Shown: piece by piece, positions 44,571 through 55,600 of the stretch | Layout of the letters: every line of letters starts with the position of its first letter | How positions within the stretch are numbered: position 1 is the first letter of the stretch | Assembly: GCA_001599295.1 (NCBI GenBank) | Contig: BCGN01000002.1 | Span: 496,001 to 560,000, forward strand | From: Sporopachydermia quercuum | Lineage: Eukaryota; Ascomycota; Sporopachydermiomycetes; Sporopachydermiales; Sporopachydermiaceae | Direction: 5' to 3' | DNA length: 64,000 bases | Position numbers and translations under genes: made by a program | The notes under the pieces: model-generated | Databases searched by the model: none | Seen by the model: only the letters and a program-made list of their open reading frames with translations | What the model was told of the DNA's origin: nothing

Positions 44571-45654
44571 GGAGATGGCTGTAGCCTAAGTTTGCTAATC
44601 GAATGAAGATTAGAAATGATAAAATTCCCTGGGTTATAAACCACCAGTTCAATCATGCATAATTATCAAAAAAGGCTCCCCTGAGGGAGTCTGTCCAAAT
44701 GACCCATGAATACCTTGAAAATTTCCAATTTGAAACTATAGCTGACTCACCCCCATTAAATTCACCATGAGGTCTCTCAAGAAAGTCACGGATTGGGGTT
44801 GTTTGGTGAAATCTGTATAATGTAGCTTGGAAGCTCATTGACCCTTCCAAATAGAAGCCACAAGAACCCGAATGATCTAAGTGTAGCATCTTTAACAATA
44901 AGCTTGCTCTGTTTCGTGCTGTTTTGACTTCGATATTTTTTTTGCTCCACTACATCTAAACTTAAGCACATGCAGTTACTCAAACATCGACGTAATTCTT
45001 TCAATCAAGCAGACAGCAAATATCAAAGAAGATGTGGAGACATTGTCATTTATAGATTATGGTCTCACAATTGATGAATCATATTACAAATGCACTATTA
45101 TACATTTGTAGTTCTCATGAACAGAATAAATTGTCACATGCAAATATTCAGAACAATATAACAACAGAAGAGCGTGGAATTAATTTCCATTTCGGGATTT
45201 TCTTGAACTTCTCAAAAGTATCTGGACATAATTAGAATCGTAAATATTAGAAGGTCGAAACAAGCATTTCGTCTATCCGAGAGCTTTACTTTCTTTCTAC
45301 TACCAAAAATATCTACTATTAAATTACTAAATAGTAGGAAAATTAGCTGTTTATTAGTTGCGTCTGAAACTGAAGTAGCGATACGTCCATTAGCTGAAAC
45401 TCAGCTAACATGAAGAGGTCTCATTATTCAACATTATAAGAGTTGCTACAGTTATACCAAACAACAAAAAACGAACTTCGATGGATCGTTTAGTATAAAG
45501 CAAAACAAAACAAAACAAAAAAATTTTTGATATTGGGAGGTACAGCTAATGAAGCTTGAATTTGTTCAATTTTTCAGTGGCTTCTTATTGTCTTTTAATT
45601 CACTGATTGCTGTGACTCCTCGTCGACCGACCGTTTGTTCAAGATTATTTTTAG
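44571..45654. other. Intergenic region between subtilase pseudogene and HAP3
   Basis: This 1.1 kb region contains two overlapping minus-strand frames (44653-44898 and 44786-45004) that may be remains of the N-terminal part of the protease relic, although no motif proves it. A (CAAAA)4 tract lies at 45501-45520. No intact gene is seen. Confidence 0.45.
45501..45520 (+). repeat. (CAAAA)4 pentanucleotide repeat
   Basis: Four exact tandem copies of CAAAA are followed by more A. This is a simple-sequence tract near the 3' end of HAP3. Confidence 0.8.
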
Positions 45655-46478
45655 CTACTGGTCTATCAAACTATCAAAGTCAACAACTTCATCATAATCA
45701 TTGTACGTATACAAATCACTTGATTCATGCTGAAGATCAGCATCGTTATAAAACATCTCAGAAGGATTCACAAGCTGATTATCATTTTGGAAAGTTGCAC
45801 TTTTCTTTGCATTCCGTGATTGTATTTCTTTTATCCTTTTCCTCTCTGCTTCCATCAATTCCTTCTAAATTCAGCTGTTAGTGGAGTTCAATATTTTATA
45901 ATAATAAAAAAACCGTTTGATGAACCATCAGCAATCAATCTAAAGTTCGTTATTCCTTACCTCTCTGTATTTTGCAAGATAGATCTTTAGCGTTTCTGCA
46001 TAATTCTCAAAACCCAGAGTGTCCATTGCATACAGCACATCTTCACCATTCAGAGTCTTACGCTTATCAAGATTGCACCTTTCAACAGCTTCACTTGTAA
46101 TGAACGATATGAATTCCGAAACACATTCTTGAACGCACTCTTTAGCTTCTTTTGATATTTTAGCCGATGCCGGTAGACTTGTTCTCATAATTCTTCCAAC
46201 TATTTATTATTGTTAGTAAGTTATGTGGGTATCGTTTCGCGTATCTGTACTACTACCGGCAACTTTAGCAATTCTTGTACTATACGCAGGTGCTCCTACC
46301 ACTTTTCAACAACCCAATAGCACGAATTACAGCTGATCAAATAGTACTCACCATTAGCAATTGGCAACCATCTGTCCTGTTCTCTGATCTCAAACTCAAT
46401 CTTTTTGTCATCCGCACTGTTGACTTGGTTTCCTTGTACCACTTGANTTTCTTCTTGCGTTTCGTATTTCACCGCCAT
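45655..46478 (-). CDS. HAP3: CCAAT-binding factor subunit B (NF-YB) (3 exons)
   Basis: Hap3 is the histone-fold NF-YB subunit of the CCAAT-binding complex, which controls respiratory genes. Exons are 46352-46478, 45961-46199 and 45655-45864. Donors are GTGAGT and GTAAGG, and the branches TACTAAC and ACTAAC precede the acceptors. The joined 191-residue product contains [20 protein letters not shown], the hallmark start of the domain. [20 protein letters not shown], then [19 protein letters not shown] and [17 protein letters not shown] complete the histone fold near residues 35-125. The C-terminal exon is acidic and Asn-rich after a basic helix ([14 protein letters not shown]). The first intron interrupts the domain right after WLPIAN. 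Confidence 0.95.
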
Positions 46479-47587
46479 ATTTGAAAATTAAGAAAGATTC
46501 AAAGACCTTTCCTTTTTTCCACTCTACTAATCTATCAAGAATTATCCTATTTCCAAGGTTTAAGGCTTATTCATGGGTCAATTGAATGTTACTCAATAAT
46601 GGCCAATTGTTCGTTCCTTCAACCAATACTCAAACTGTCACCCCAAATAGCTTTATCAAAGCTTTCACCCATATCCAGCATTTGTTTCCTCAGAAAAACC
46701 ACATAGTATCAACATTGACAACAAGTCCCCGGCGAACTTTTGACCGTCGTTCGTTCCTCTTTATTCTTTGCTAACTTCACTTGTTGCTAATTGTTCATCT
46801 TCTTTGCAATCCTTTCATAAAACTGTTCTTTCACCCCTTTATTTAAGATTTGACAACTTGTATCTGTTTTAGGATAAAGGAGAATCATTTACGAAAACTT
46901 AATTTAAGGTCTGCATTATCTTTTTCATCAGTAAATATCACGTGAAGAAGTAGTTTGAAAGAAATGAAGAGAATGGCTTAAAATATACTGATCTATAATT
47001 GAAAATAGGAATACAATAGTTCAACTGTTCTCTGTCATTGAATGTAAATATACATGTTGGAAAACCTTGTTGGGGCATACTCCATTGGAGTTAGCCAAAT
47101 AACGAATTGTTTGTTGTGAAGGTCATCGTTCTGTTCAGATACATCAGCGANTATACAACTCAGAACAGCATCAAAGATACAACCTTTAGCTCATAATTAT
47201 TCACAAAACATATTCTTTGATGTCGCAAAGTATTACGCATCGTTTTGACAATTAAGTTTTACTGCCGTTGAATTTTTGCTTACTAAAACTTGTCTTTTTA
47301 TAGTTCTCATACTGTCATTATTTATTAAGATTGGTCATATTGAAGTCCTAGAGGAGATAATAATTAAATCTTAGAATAATACATCACTTAGCTTTAGGTA
47401 GTCAACCCTTCAACCCTACATTATTTACATTTTTAATAGAACCATCATTAAACTATAATTACGTCTATGATTAATGAATATATTATTACTATCTATGCAA
47501 ATGAATTGAAAACATTTCTAATGAAACTTTGATGCATAATATAACCAGCAAAACAGACACCCGAACTTCCGGTAAAGGAAAGAGTAA
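46479..47587. other. Intergenic region between HAP3 and SLP1
   Basis: This 1.1 kb stretch holds the HAP3 promoter and the SLP1 3' flank. A plus-strand frame at 46586-46774 has no support. I see no RNA gene or repeat. Confidence 0.5.
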
Positions 47588-50500
47588 CTATGGCAATGAG
47601 GTATTAGATGAATTATTTCCTCGGTTCAAGTTGTAAACCAGGTTCGATGGTGATTCGTTTCCGGCTTCTTCTTCACTCTTCAGGTTCAGGGAGTCCAAGT
47701 CGTTGTCTACTTCCACTCGATTTCCGTTTTGAGACTTCGCCCTAACTTGACTTCCACTTTGCGTTCCGCCTGACCCCTTTCCATTTTCCTGCTTCTTCTC
47801 TTGTAACTCTTTTACCAAATCTATCAACTTGTTCGAGCTTTCTTCATCAAATTCATCTCCAGAGCTTATAGGCGATGCCCCACTTGTCGCACTTCTGCTT
47901 CCGCTTCCACCTGTGGTCAAAATGGGTGAAAATGCCATAAATGTATTGACTTTGTTTCTTCCAAAACCTCGAAATGTACTATACTTCTTCCGTGCTCCAC
48001 TTACCATTTTCCCGTTTGCCCCACTTTCTTCACTTTCCTCACTAAAAACATACAGAACTCCAACTACAACAAACACCACAATTCCTAAAAATAACACTAA
48101 GACAACCTCCAGCACCCGCAACATTCGAACCGCTGAATTGAGTTCCGATATCCGTCCCGAAGACTCTTGAATATACCCTTGTAGCTTCCGCTGTTCTCGG
48201 TTGAGCTCAGTAAACATTTCTCGTCTCATCTCGGTGTACAGGAACTTCAACTCATCAATCTCCTTAACTACAGTCCCATTGAGTCCCTTTATCAACGACA
48301 GGAGAATCTTGTTCTGTCGTTTATCAAATTTGCCTAATGCATCTTCAGCAAATTTAGCTCTTTCATGGAAATATTGAAATGTTAAAGAAGCATTTGATTC
48401 AAGAAATGATAACCGGTTCATTATTTTTTTATAGATTGATTCTTGAGTTGATACCGAACCAGATGACGAGTCATAATCAATGCTAGGGTTACCATCAGGG
48501 TTAGGGCTTGAATTGGGATTACTCGTTGAGTTATAATTTATGTTGTAATTATGGTAATTATTGTCATCCTCTGATTCTGTAAGTTTGTTTTTATTTTTGT
48601 CAGAACAACCAATTATTCCATTTACTTCAATACATCCATCATTTATGTTATCATTGTTACAGTTATTGTTATTGTTGTTATAGTTATCATTAATATTATT
48701 ATCATTGCATTGATTGTTATTGCAAATCGAGCTTTCCAAATATTTTGTCATTGCCGCTAAGAACGGATCAATCATTCCAATTTCAAATTCTGTTTCAAAT
48801 GATGGGTCTAACAAAATCTCATTCATTATTGAAGATTCATTAAGCGGTGTCAGAGAGGGGTACTTTGGATCTACTTCCGAGAGCTCGATATTTCCACTTC
48901 CACTTGTACTTCCGATTCCACTTCCGATGCTCTCCTCGGTAACCCCCTTCTCTTTCGCTTCTTTCCCCTCTTTCTGATCTCGGAACTCTTCCATCATTGT
49001 CTTCCCATACACCCTTAAAAGTGACACAGGACAATAAAACTCAGACCCATAATGCTCTAAAAATTCAACCCGGAGATAGCGAGCCCAAATCAACGGGTTA
49101 GCAATCTGAAAGTATTGTAAGTTCCGTTTGTTCTCGGCTTGGAACTCGCCTAATATCCTCCATCCTGAATCGGTTCCTGTTTTACTGTCATCACTATTCT
49201 TCTTATTANTATTAATGTTATTGCTACTAGTTGGGAAGCGATCTGCCACACTGATCCGGATCGTTTTAAACATTGAACTGAAAAACTCAAAATTGCCGAT
49301 AACAACAGTTTCAACTAATATATCATTACACATCTCAACTATCACGTATTTATTCTTAACTGAGCATTCATTGAGCATGTAAATATCCTTATTCTCTGTT
49401 AGAATAGCATTTGCTTTGCTTGCTTCTTTGTTGCTTTTAACAATAGTAGCTGCGCAGTCAATTGATGCATAATTAAACCGTTCAGCATATAATTTACCCT
49501 CTGGTTCTGGGTTTGACTCGGGTAGGTCTGAACCGGATGAGAAAAACCCGATATCAATTTCTAGATCTTCCCCAACGGGTTCATCGGAAGTCCTTTGATT
49601 ATTGTTTCTGTTCACTGAATTTATGTTATTATTATTGTTGTTGTTATTATTATTAAATTGATCGTCTTGTCCCAATTCTTTTAGTTTGTTTCGTTTCCAA
49701 TCGTCAAAGGAAATGAACTGCGGCGATGAATCAAAATATAGTAAATCTTCTTCAATAATGCCTGCTGATGATGACAATGACAATGTTGTTGTTGTTGTTG
49801 TTTTTGATGGTGATAATGGACTCTCGTTGTCAATTGATTCTATGATAGTGTTAATATCTTGTTGGAATAATGTCTTGGATAAGGCGTTTACTGATTGGTT
49901 AGGAAGAGTTACGATTGGAATATTGGTTGTAGATGTACTTGTTATCGGGGAATTAATGTCAGTACTTGCTTGTATTTCTGCGACAGTTTGTTTAGTAGTT
50001 TTCGACGTGTCTTCGGCAATTTTTATACTAGATTCTGCAACACTATCTTCGTTCATTTCTGCATCAATCTTTGCATCAATTTCAGCAGTTTCTGGTTTTA
50101 TTGATATTCTANTCTGCTTTGAAAGAATTGAAGCTTCAATTTGTTGAGAGTCTTCAGTATTCTCTGTTTCGGGTTCGATTATCATATCAATAGGATTGCG
50201 AACAATACTAGGGTTGTTGCTAACTCTGCTAGTACCAATAGTATGATTTATTGTATTAACATTATCGTTGATCATGTTGTTGTTGATATTATTGTTGATG
50301 CTGCTTTTACTATTGTCATTGTTATTGCTTTTATCAACAATAGTATTAATATCACGACTAAAACTGTCAACCTCAATAATGTCATCATTCACACTCGTAC
50401 TCACAGAACTTATTGCATCTATAACAATACTACTATAATCAGTGTTGCCATCAACGATAATAGTAGGATCTTTATTAACATTATCATTAATACTGCCACT

Positions 50501-51289
50501 AGAGCTATCATGACTATCACCAGCAATAACACTGTTCTCCTTGCCATAGGAAACATTATCTGTAATACTACTAATAACAATACCAATAGCAGAAACTCCA
50601 CTGAGAGCACTCCTTTCAACATTATTCATATCATCACCATTAGTACTTGTATCAATATCTCCTTTATTAAGGGTTGCTTCAGTTCTTTTTATTCTACTTT
50701 TTTCTTCTTCGCTANTTTCGTTCCCTCCATTGCTACATTTTTCAGCTGGCGCTAACCCGAAACCTCTGGTGGCACTTTGTCCTTCATTCGAACTACTTGA
50801 ATCATTTGCTTCTCCTGATCCTTTTAATCTTTTTGAACTTGCTAATCGAATTGTAGTTCTAGGTATGCTTTCTTGGTATTCGGAACTTCTAATCAACTCT
50901 TGTTGATCTTCAAGTTCAGACTTGTTGTTGGTATTATAAATACTATGAGAGTTAGTAGTACAATTTGAAACTCTGTGAGATCCATATGTATGCTCCGGAT
51001 TGTTGTGGATGTCATTAATGTTAATTATCGACTGACCTGCTGATATTATGGTTGAGGTTGAAACACTAATGGAATTCCTACCAACATTAATTTCTCCTTC
51101 CTCACTGACAATAATTCCATTGTCACTATTTGATCCTATAGTAGCAATGGTCTCCTTACATCTGATGTTACTATTATTCTCATTGGCTGTACCAGCAACA
51201 TTCCCATACACTCCAAGACTATGATATAACACTATCAAACACCAAACAAGCCAGCCGACTTTCTTACAATAAATAACGAAGTAAACCAT
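47588..51289 (-). CDS. SLP1: SUN-like domain ER protein, SLP1 type, with long low-complexity N-terminal region
   Basis: Slp1 is an ER membrane protein with a lumenal SUN-like domain that acts with Emp65 to protect soluble folding proteins from degradation. The 1233-residue protein starts with a signal peptide (core GWLVWCLIVLYHSLGVYG). About 480 residues rich in Asn, Ser, Ile, Asp and Thr follow. The family lead-in FISFDDWKRNKL is near residue 520. The SUN-like domain spans about 600-760 (FNYASIDCAATIVKSNKEAS, CNDILVETVVIGNFEFFSS, WARYLRVEFLEHYGSEFYC). Coiled-coil segments near 960-1055 precede a membrane segment near 1060-1083 (VVLVLFLGIVVFVVVGVLYV). Saccharomyces Slp1 is about 590 residues, and the extra length is the low-complexity region plus a poly-Asn insert near 880-915. 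Confidence 0.9.
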   Translation of the reverse strand: MVYFVIYCKKVGWLVWCLIVLYHSLGVYGNVAGTANENNSNIRCKETIATIGSNSDNGIIVSEEGEINVGRNSISVSTSTIISAGQSIININDIHNNPEHTYGSHRVSNCTTNSHSIYNTNNKSELEDQQELIRSSEYQESIPRTTIRLASSKRLKGSGEANDSSSSNEGQSATRGFGLAPAEKCSNGGNEXSEEEKSRIKRTEATLNKGDIDTSTNGDDMNNVERSALSGVSAIGIVISSITDNVSYGKENSVIAGDSHDSSSGSINDNVNKDPTIIVDGNTDYSSIVIDAISSVSTSVNDDIIEVDSFSRDINTIVDKSNNNDNSKSSINNNINNNMINDNVNTINHTIGTSRVSNNPSIVRNPIDMIIEPETENTEDSQQIEASILSKQXRISIKPETAEIDAKIDAEMNEDSVAESSIKIAEDTSKTTKQTVAEIQASTDINSPITSTSTTNIPIVTLPNQSVNALSKTLFQQDINTIIESIDNESPLSPSKTTTTTTLSLSSSAGIIEEDLLYFDSSPQFISFDDWKRNKLKELGQDDQFNNNNNNNNNNINSVNRNNNQRTSDEPVGEDLEIDIGFFSSGSDLPESNPEPEGKLYAERFNYASIDCAATIVKSNKEASKANAILTENKDIYMLNECSVKNKYVIVEMCNDILVETVVIGNFEFFSSMFKTIRISVADRFPTSSNNINXNKKNSDDSKTGTDSGWRILGEFQAENKRNLQYFQIANPLIWARYLRVEFLEHYGSEFYCPVSLLRVYGKTMMEEFRDQKEGKEAKEKGVTEESIGSGIGSTSGSGNIELSEVDPKYPSLTPLNESSIMNEILLDPSFETEFEIGMIDPFLAAMTKYLESSICNNNQCNDNNINDNYNNNNNNCNNDNINDGCIEVNGIIGCSDKNKNKLTESEDDNNYHNYNINYNSTSNPNSSPNPDGNPSIDYDSSSGSVSTQESIYKKIMNRLSFLESNASLTFQYFHERAKFAEDALGKFDKRQNKILLSLIKGLNGTVVKEIDELKFLYTEMRREMFTELNREQRKLQGYIQESSGRISELNSAVRMLRVLEVVLVLFLGIVVFVVVGVLYVFSEESEESGANGKMVSGARKKYSTFRGFGRNKVNTFMAFSPILTTGGSGSRSATSGASPISSGDEFDEESSNKLIDLVKELQEKKQENGKGSGGTQSGSQVRAKSQNGNRVEVDNDLDSLNLKSEEEAGNESPSNLVYNLNRGNNSSNTSLP

Positions 51290-52612
51290 TTGATGATTGT
51301 TCTTCTAATTTATCCTGTAATCAAATGAAGTAATTTTCATTGATTTCGTAAAACTAATTCTTCCATTCATTCGATTATCGTCTACCAGCTACCATTACAT
51401 CAAAATTCTAGTTTTTGTATTGGTTTTTCATTTGCAAATTTCTTTGTTTGAAGTAGAAAGCTCACTTGACGATANTCAATCTACTTATAAGTTAGTTCAT
51501 CAAATAGTTGGTTCTAGTTGGTTTTATTCGCTCTTTTAGCATATTTCTTTATTGGGGTGTTGATATATATGTCGGTTATATATGAATTACTGTATTATTA
51601 GAATCACCAAATGAACAGGAATAATACTGATAATTGACAGTTAGTTATCACCAAACGCAGGCGATTGTCTACAACCAATAATCACAGCCTTCTTAACAAT
51701 TCGGTGAACCTTCAATTCTTTCAGTTCCTTTAAAATTATCTTATTTCCCCACCAATTAATCAACCAGATAGCAATCAGTAGATCTGATTCACAATCAACC
51801 AACCCAACAGACTATCCAATCAGGTAGGCATCAAATGGTTGAGTAGTTTAACTTGAACTGATGCAATTTCAATCGTTCTCTAAACCTTCAGTTTTAGTAA
51901 ATGTTCGACACTTCAAGTATTTAATAAGCTTTTAATTTATATACAATTATGCGTTCAATTTATATTATCACCAAATATATAGGTGAATAATAACGATAGT
52001 AATGATAAGCATGCAGTATTACAACAGCTTTGTGACGATCTAATTCGTTCGCGAACAGCCGAAATTATCATCAACATATGTAATTAGATTTTGTAGTTNC
52101 ATGAGACAAAGTTAATAATGGATTTGTGGTGGCACATCATCATCACTAACGCTGGGGAGAGGGCTTCGAGAGGTGTCCAAAATATGTAGATTATATAATC
52201 AAGAATTGATAAAGAATGATTATAGGAGGAATTGCAGTGTTAAAACTGCAAAAATAAATATTGAATTAGCAATTGAGGTTCCTAAAAGGTGTTGAAATAC
52301 TGATTCTTGAATGTATAGTATTCAAATTTGAAAATAAGCGGTGGAAGTGATGGAAAACCATAGAATTACATTTTAAGTGAATACAAAGGATAGTTTCCGT
52401 TGTATACATCTCGGATATCACAGACTGAAAAGGTGAAAATAACGGAAATTATAGATACTTGCAAGGCTTACAATATATTTCGGAATTATGGTTATTAATA
52501 TTACAAATTAGTGCCGGAATAGACAACTATCATATCCGTATTTGGATATTCCACTATATATTACATGCTCCATTATGTTCATGGTTGCCGCTATTTACCT
52601 TCCGTTTAGTCC
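51290..52612. promoter_or_regulatory. Intergenic region, SLP1 promoter side and TAF2 3' side
   Basis: These 1.3 kb contain the SLP1 promoter and the TAF2 3' flank. No open frame, RNA gene or repeat stands out. Confidence 0.5.
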
Positions 52613-55600
52613 CTAAAACTTCAACTTTAGTTTAACCTTCTTCCCGGTCGATGTTTTCAAATCTTTCTCTTTTTCTTTCTCCGTCTTTTTCTCCGTTTTT
52701 TTCTCCGTTTTTTTCTCCGTTTTTTTCTTCTTCTTTGAGCCTAGACTTAAAGATATCTTCGGTAAATCAGTACCGGTCTGTTCTGGTCCATCTTCCAAGC
52801 TTTGAATCACCTTTGTACTAATTTTAAGACGTTTCGGGGCAGGTGCGGTTTCTGTTCCACCTATGGTTCCGTAGATTGCCATTAAAGTTTCGTATTCATC
52901 ACTTAATTTCGGCAATTCGGAATTGCTAACCTCCACAAATTTCATTTTCAGTGAAATCGTCACGTGGACCGGATTCTTACTGTTAAACTTTGTCCCAGGA
53001 ACTATCCCTCCCGTTCTGATCTCTTTAACCGTCTCAGCGCCACTATTATTACTAACGGGCGGCAACTTTATATTAGCCAATTGAATCTTAAACCTTCCTT
53101 GCCGTTTAATGACTACCCCGCTGAACCCCTCTCGTTTAGCCACAACTTTTTTGGTATCCATAGCGGGAAGGATAACCGGTAAAGTGTCCCGAGGGGTGAC
53201 AACGACAGCTAGAATGTCTAAAAGATCCCGTTTATCTACTGGGGAAAAACATGGAGATAACGTGGCTTTCCAGATCTCCTTTCTAACGTATTCATTGTCT
53301 CCGTATTCGGATCTAAATGCGACTAAAGCACCCAAAAGGGAAGCTCGGGCTAGCTGGTCCTTTCTGGCAGTCATTCTTCCCGATTCGGAAGGTTTCTCCT
53401 CTATAATTAACCGTCCGGTTGGGATCACAGAGCTTAAATTAGTGTCATTGATCTCTTCATAACTAGCTAAATTATACGCTTTGGGAAGTTCGGACAACGC
53501 TAGCTGCCCGATTGATCGGGTCATAAAGTGCAAAAGCTTATTCTTCATACTAGGCGCGGGATCAAGTATTGCCATAGTAAACGCATAGTGCAATAGCTCC
53601 GATTGGGCAAATCTTCCTAATGAGAAAATCCCTTCAAAGGCTATACCCCGCACTTCAACCGAATACTGCGGGGTAGTGTAATGGACAAGTTCCGAAAAGG
53701 ATATCGGGACAACTCCGTGCCGAGCCAATCGGATCCTTTCTCGGAGACAGATAAATGTCAATACGTTTTGATAAGAGGGTAATAGTTTGTCCATCCGTTG
53801 GATCTTCTTGATTTCGTTGATAACAGCGGTAATTACTCCTAATTTGGACAAATACTCCGGTGTCTTATCGGCAGTTTCTAGATCGGTCAGTGATATCGGC
53901 TCATTCGTCTCATTCGGAAGCTGTCCCATTTCCCTCTGTTNCACCTTTACCTCCCGAACTTCCCAGTCATTGTCATTGTCATTGTCCNGAATAACATCTG
54001 CCAGAAATTCGTCCAGTGTCCCCTTGTCGGAACCAAGTAAACTGTTAACTAACGCAACAATCAAATTTCCCACATAAAAGCAATCATCAAAATCATTAGT
54101 TCCGTTCTCATTATAGCGAAGAATGTCGAGAAGAAACTTCTGGACTTCTTCCGGACATTTACCATCTTGATTCCGAATGATGGATAAGGCAATAGGAATC
54201 GCTTTTTGGATGAACAGCCGTTGAAAATCCGAGAAATCGTTGGGCATGGGAATTGCCGAGTTTTTATAGCAAAACAAAGTTCGGAATGCTTTTAATAAAT
54301 GCCACATTCCGATAAATCCCGCTTCTTCTTTGCCGAAATGGGCTAATGCCATTGCTGCTTCCACCCGAATGCCATAGAAATATCGAGAATCCATGACTGT
54401 TCGGATAAGTAATGTAGAATAAAGCGGAGTAGGCCGAGTGTCCGAAAAGTACTTTATACTTTCATACTGTGCCACAACGTCCCGATCTTGTTGTAATTGT
54501 GAGGCAAACATATAATCCGGTTGGTTAATAAATATGCGGCAAATCCATTCAAAATCGGCATCAAGTCTGAGCCATTCAAACGCCTCATTCATCATCCGAT
54601 CTTCTTCATCTTTGCCCCAATCGGCAAGACGCCACTCAGACATTTCCGCATCCGATTGTAGTACATCTCCGAGACAATGCAACAAGACTCCCATTTCATT
54701 ACTATTTCCGGAATTCCCGGTAGGGTTGTTATTATTTCCAAGATTGCTGCTGATATTGGCACCAATGTCCGTTATTCCGGCTTGAGCAGCTAATGCTTTA
54801 TCGGACAACGCCATATCCACTTTCTCCTTTTGCCGTTGATTCTTCCGAAGCTTTTTGTACTTTGTGTTATACTGAATATCCAGTTTTGTAAACGCCTCTT
54901 TAAGGTTCACTATATGCTCATACGGAGTTCCGTCCGCTTCGTGGATTCGGATAGTCATAGGGCCTACAAATGTGGTGTTTGATCCGACTCCGGCTCCGGG
55001 TTCATTTGAGCCGGAGATGTCGGGTAAATCGGAGCCGGCATTATCCGAACCTAATTCTCCGTTTGCACCATTTATGCCAACTCCAGCTGTTCCATTTACT
55101 CCGATTTGCTCCCAAATATCCGAATTCTCGGCATTGCTCCTAATATCATTAACAAATCCTTCATATCTCAACACAGAGCCCCGCATCTCTTGGCTTTGTA
55201 CTTGCCGAATGCCCATCTCAATGAACATCCGTTTCTTATTGAACCTTTGTGTAACCCGAAATATTGGATAGCCTGANCCAAACACCCACTGTTCGAAAAA
55301 AGTGTCCATCTTAGCATGAGCCACTTTTTCACACAACCGGATAAAATGCGGGGTGGATATCCCGCTATTGTCTAAATCTCCCGACATTGCTTGTATGAAA
55401 ATTTTCGGAATAACTCGGAGCAGTCCAAACGAGCGATCCGTCTTTGTCATTCGTCGATCTAATATAAATAATACTACTGGAGCTTTAAGTTTGACAAATC
55501 CTACTTCGGGATCTCGGTCCACAATCGGAAAGTTCCAGTTTTGGTAATAAAGGGGAAGCTTATTTATATCCTCGTCACAAATCCGATCCGCCATCCGTCT

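Noticed and set aside
44653-45004. Two overlapping minus-strand frames upstream of the subtilase relic
   Set aside because: They might be its N-terminal remains, but no propeptide motif could be aligned, so they were not merged into the pseudogene.
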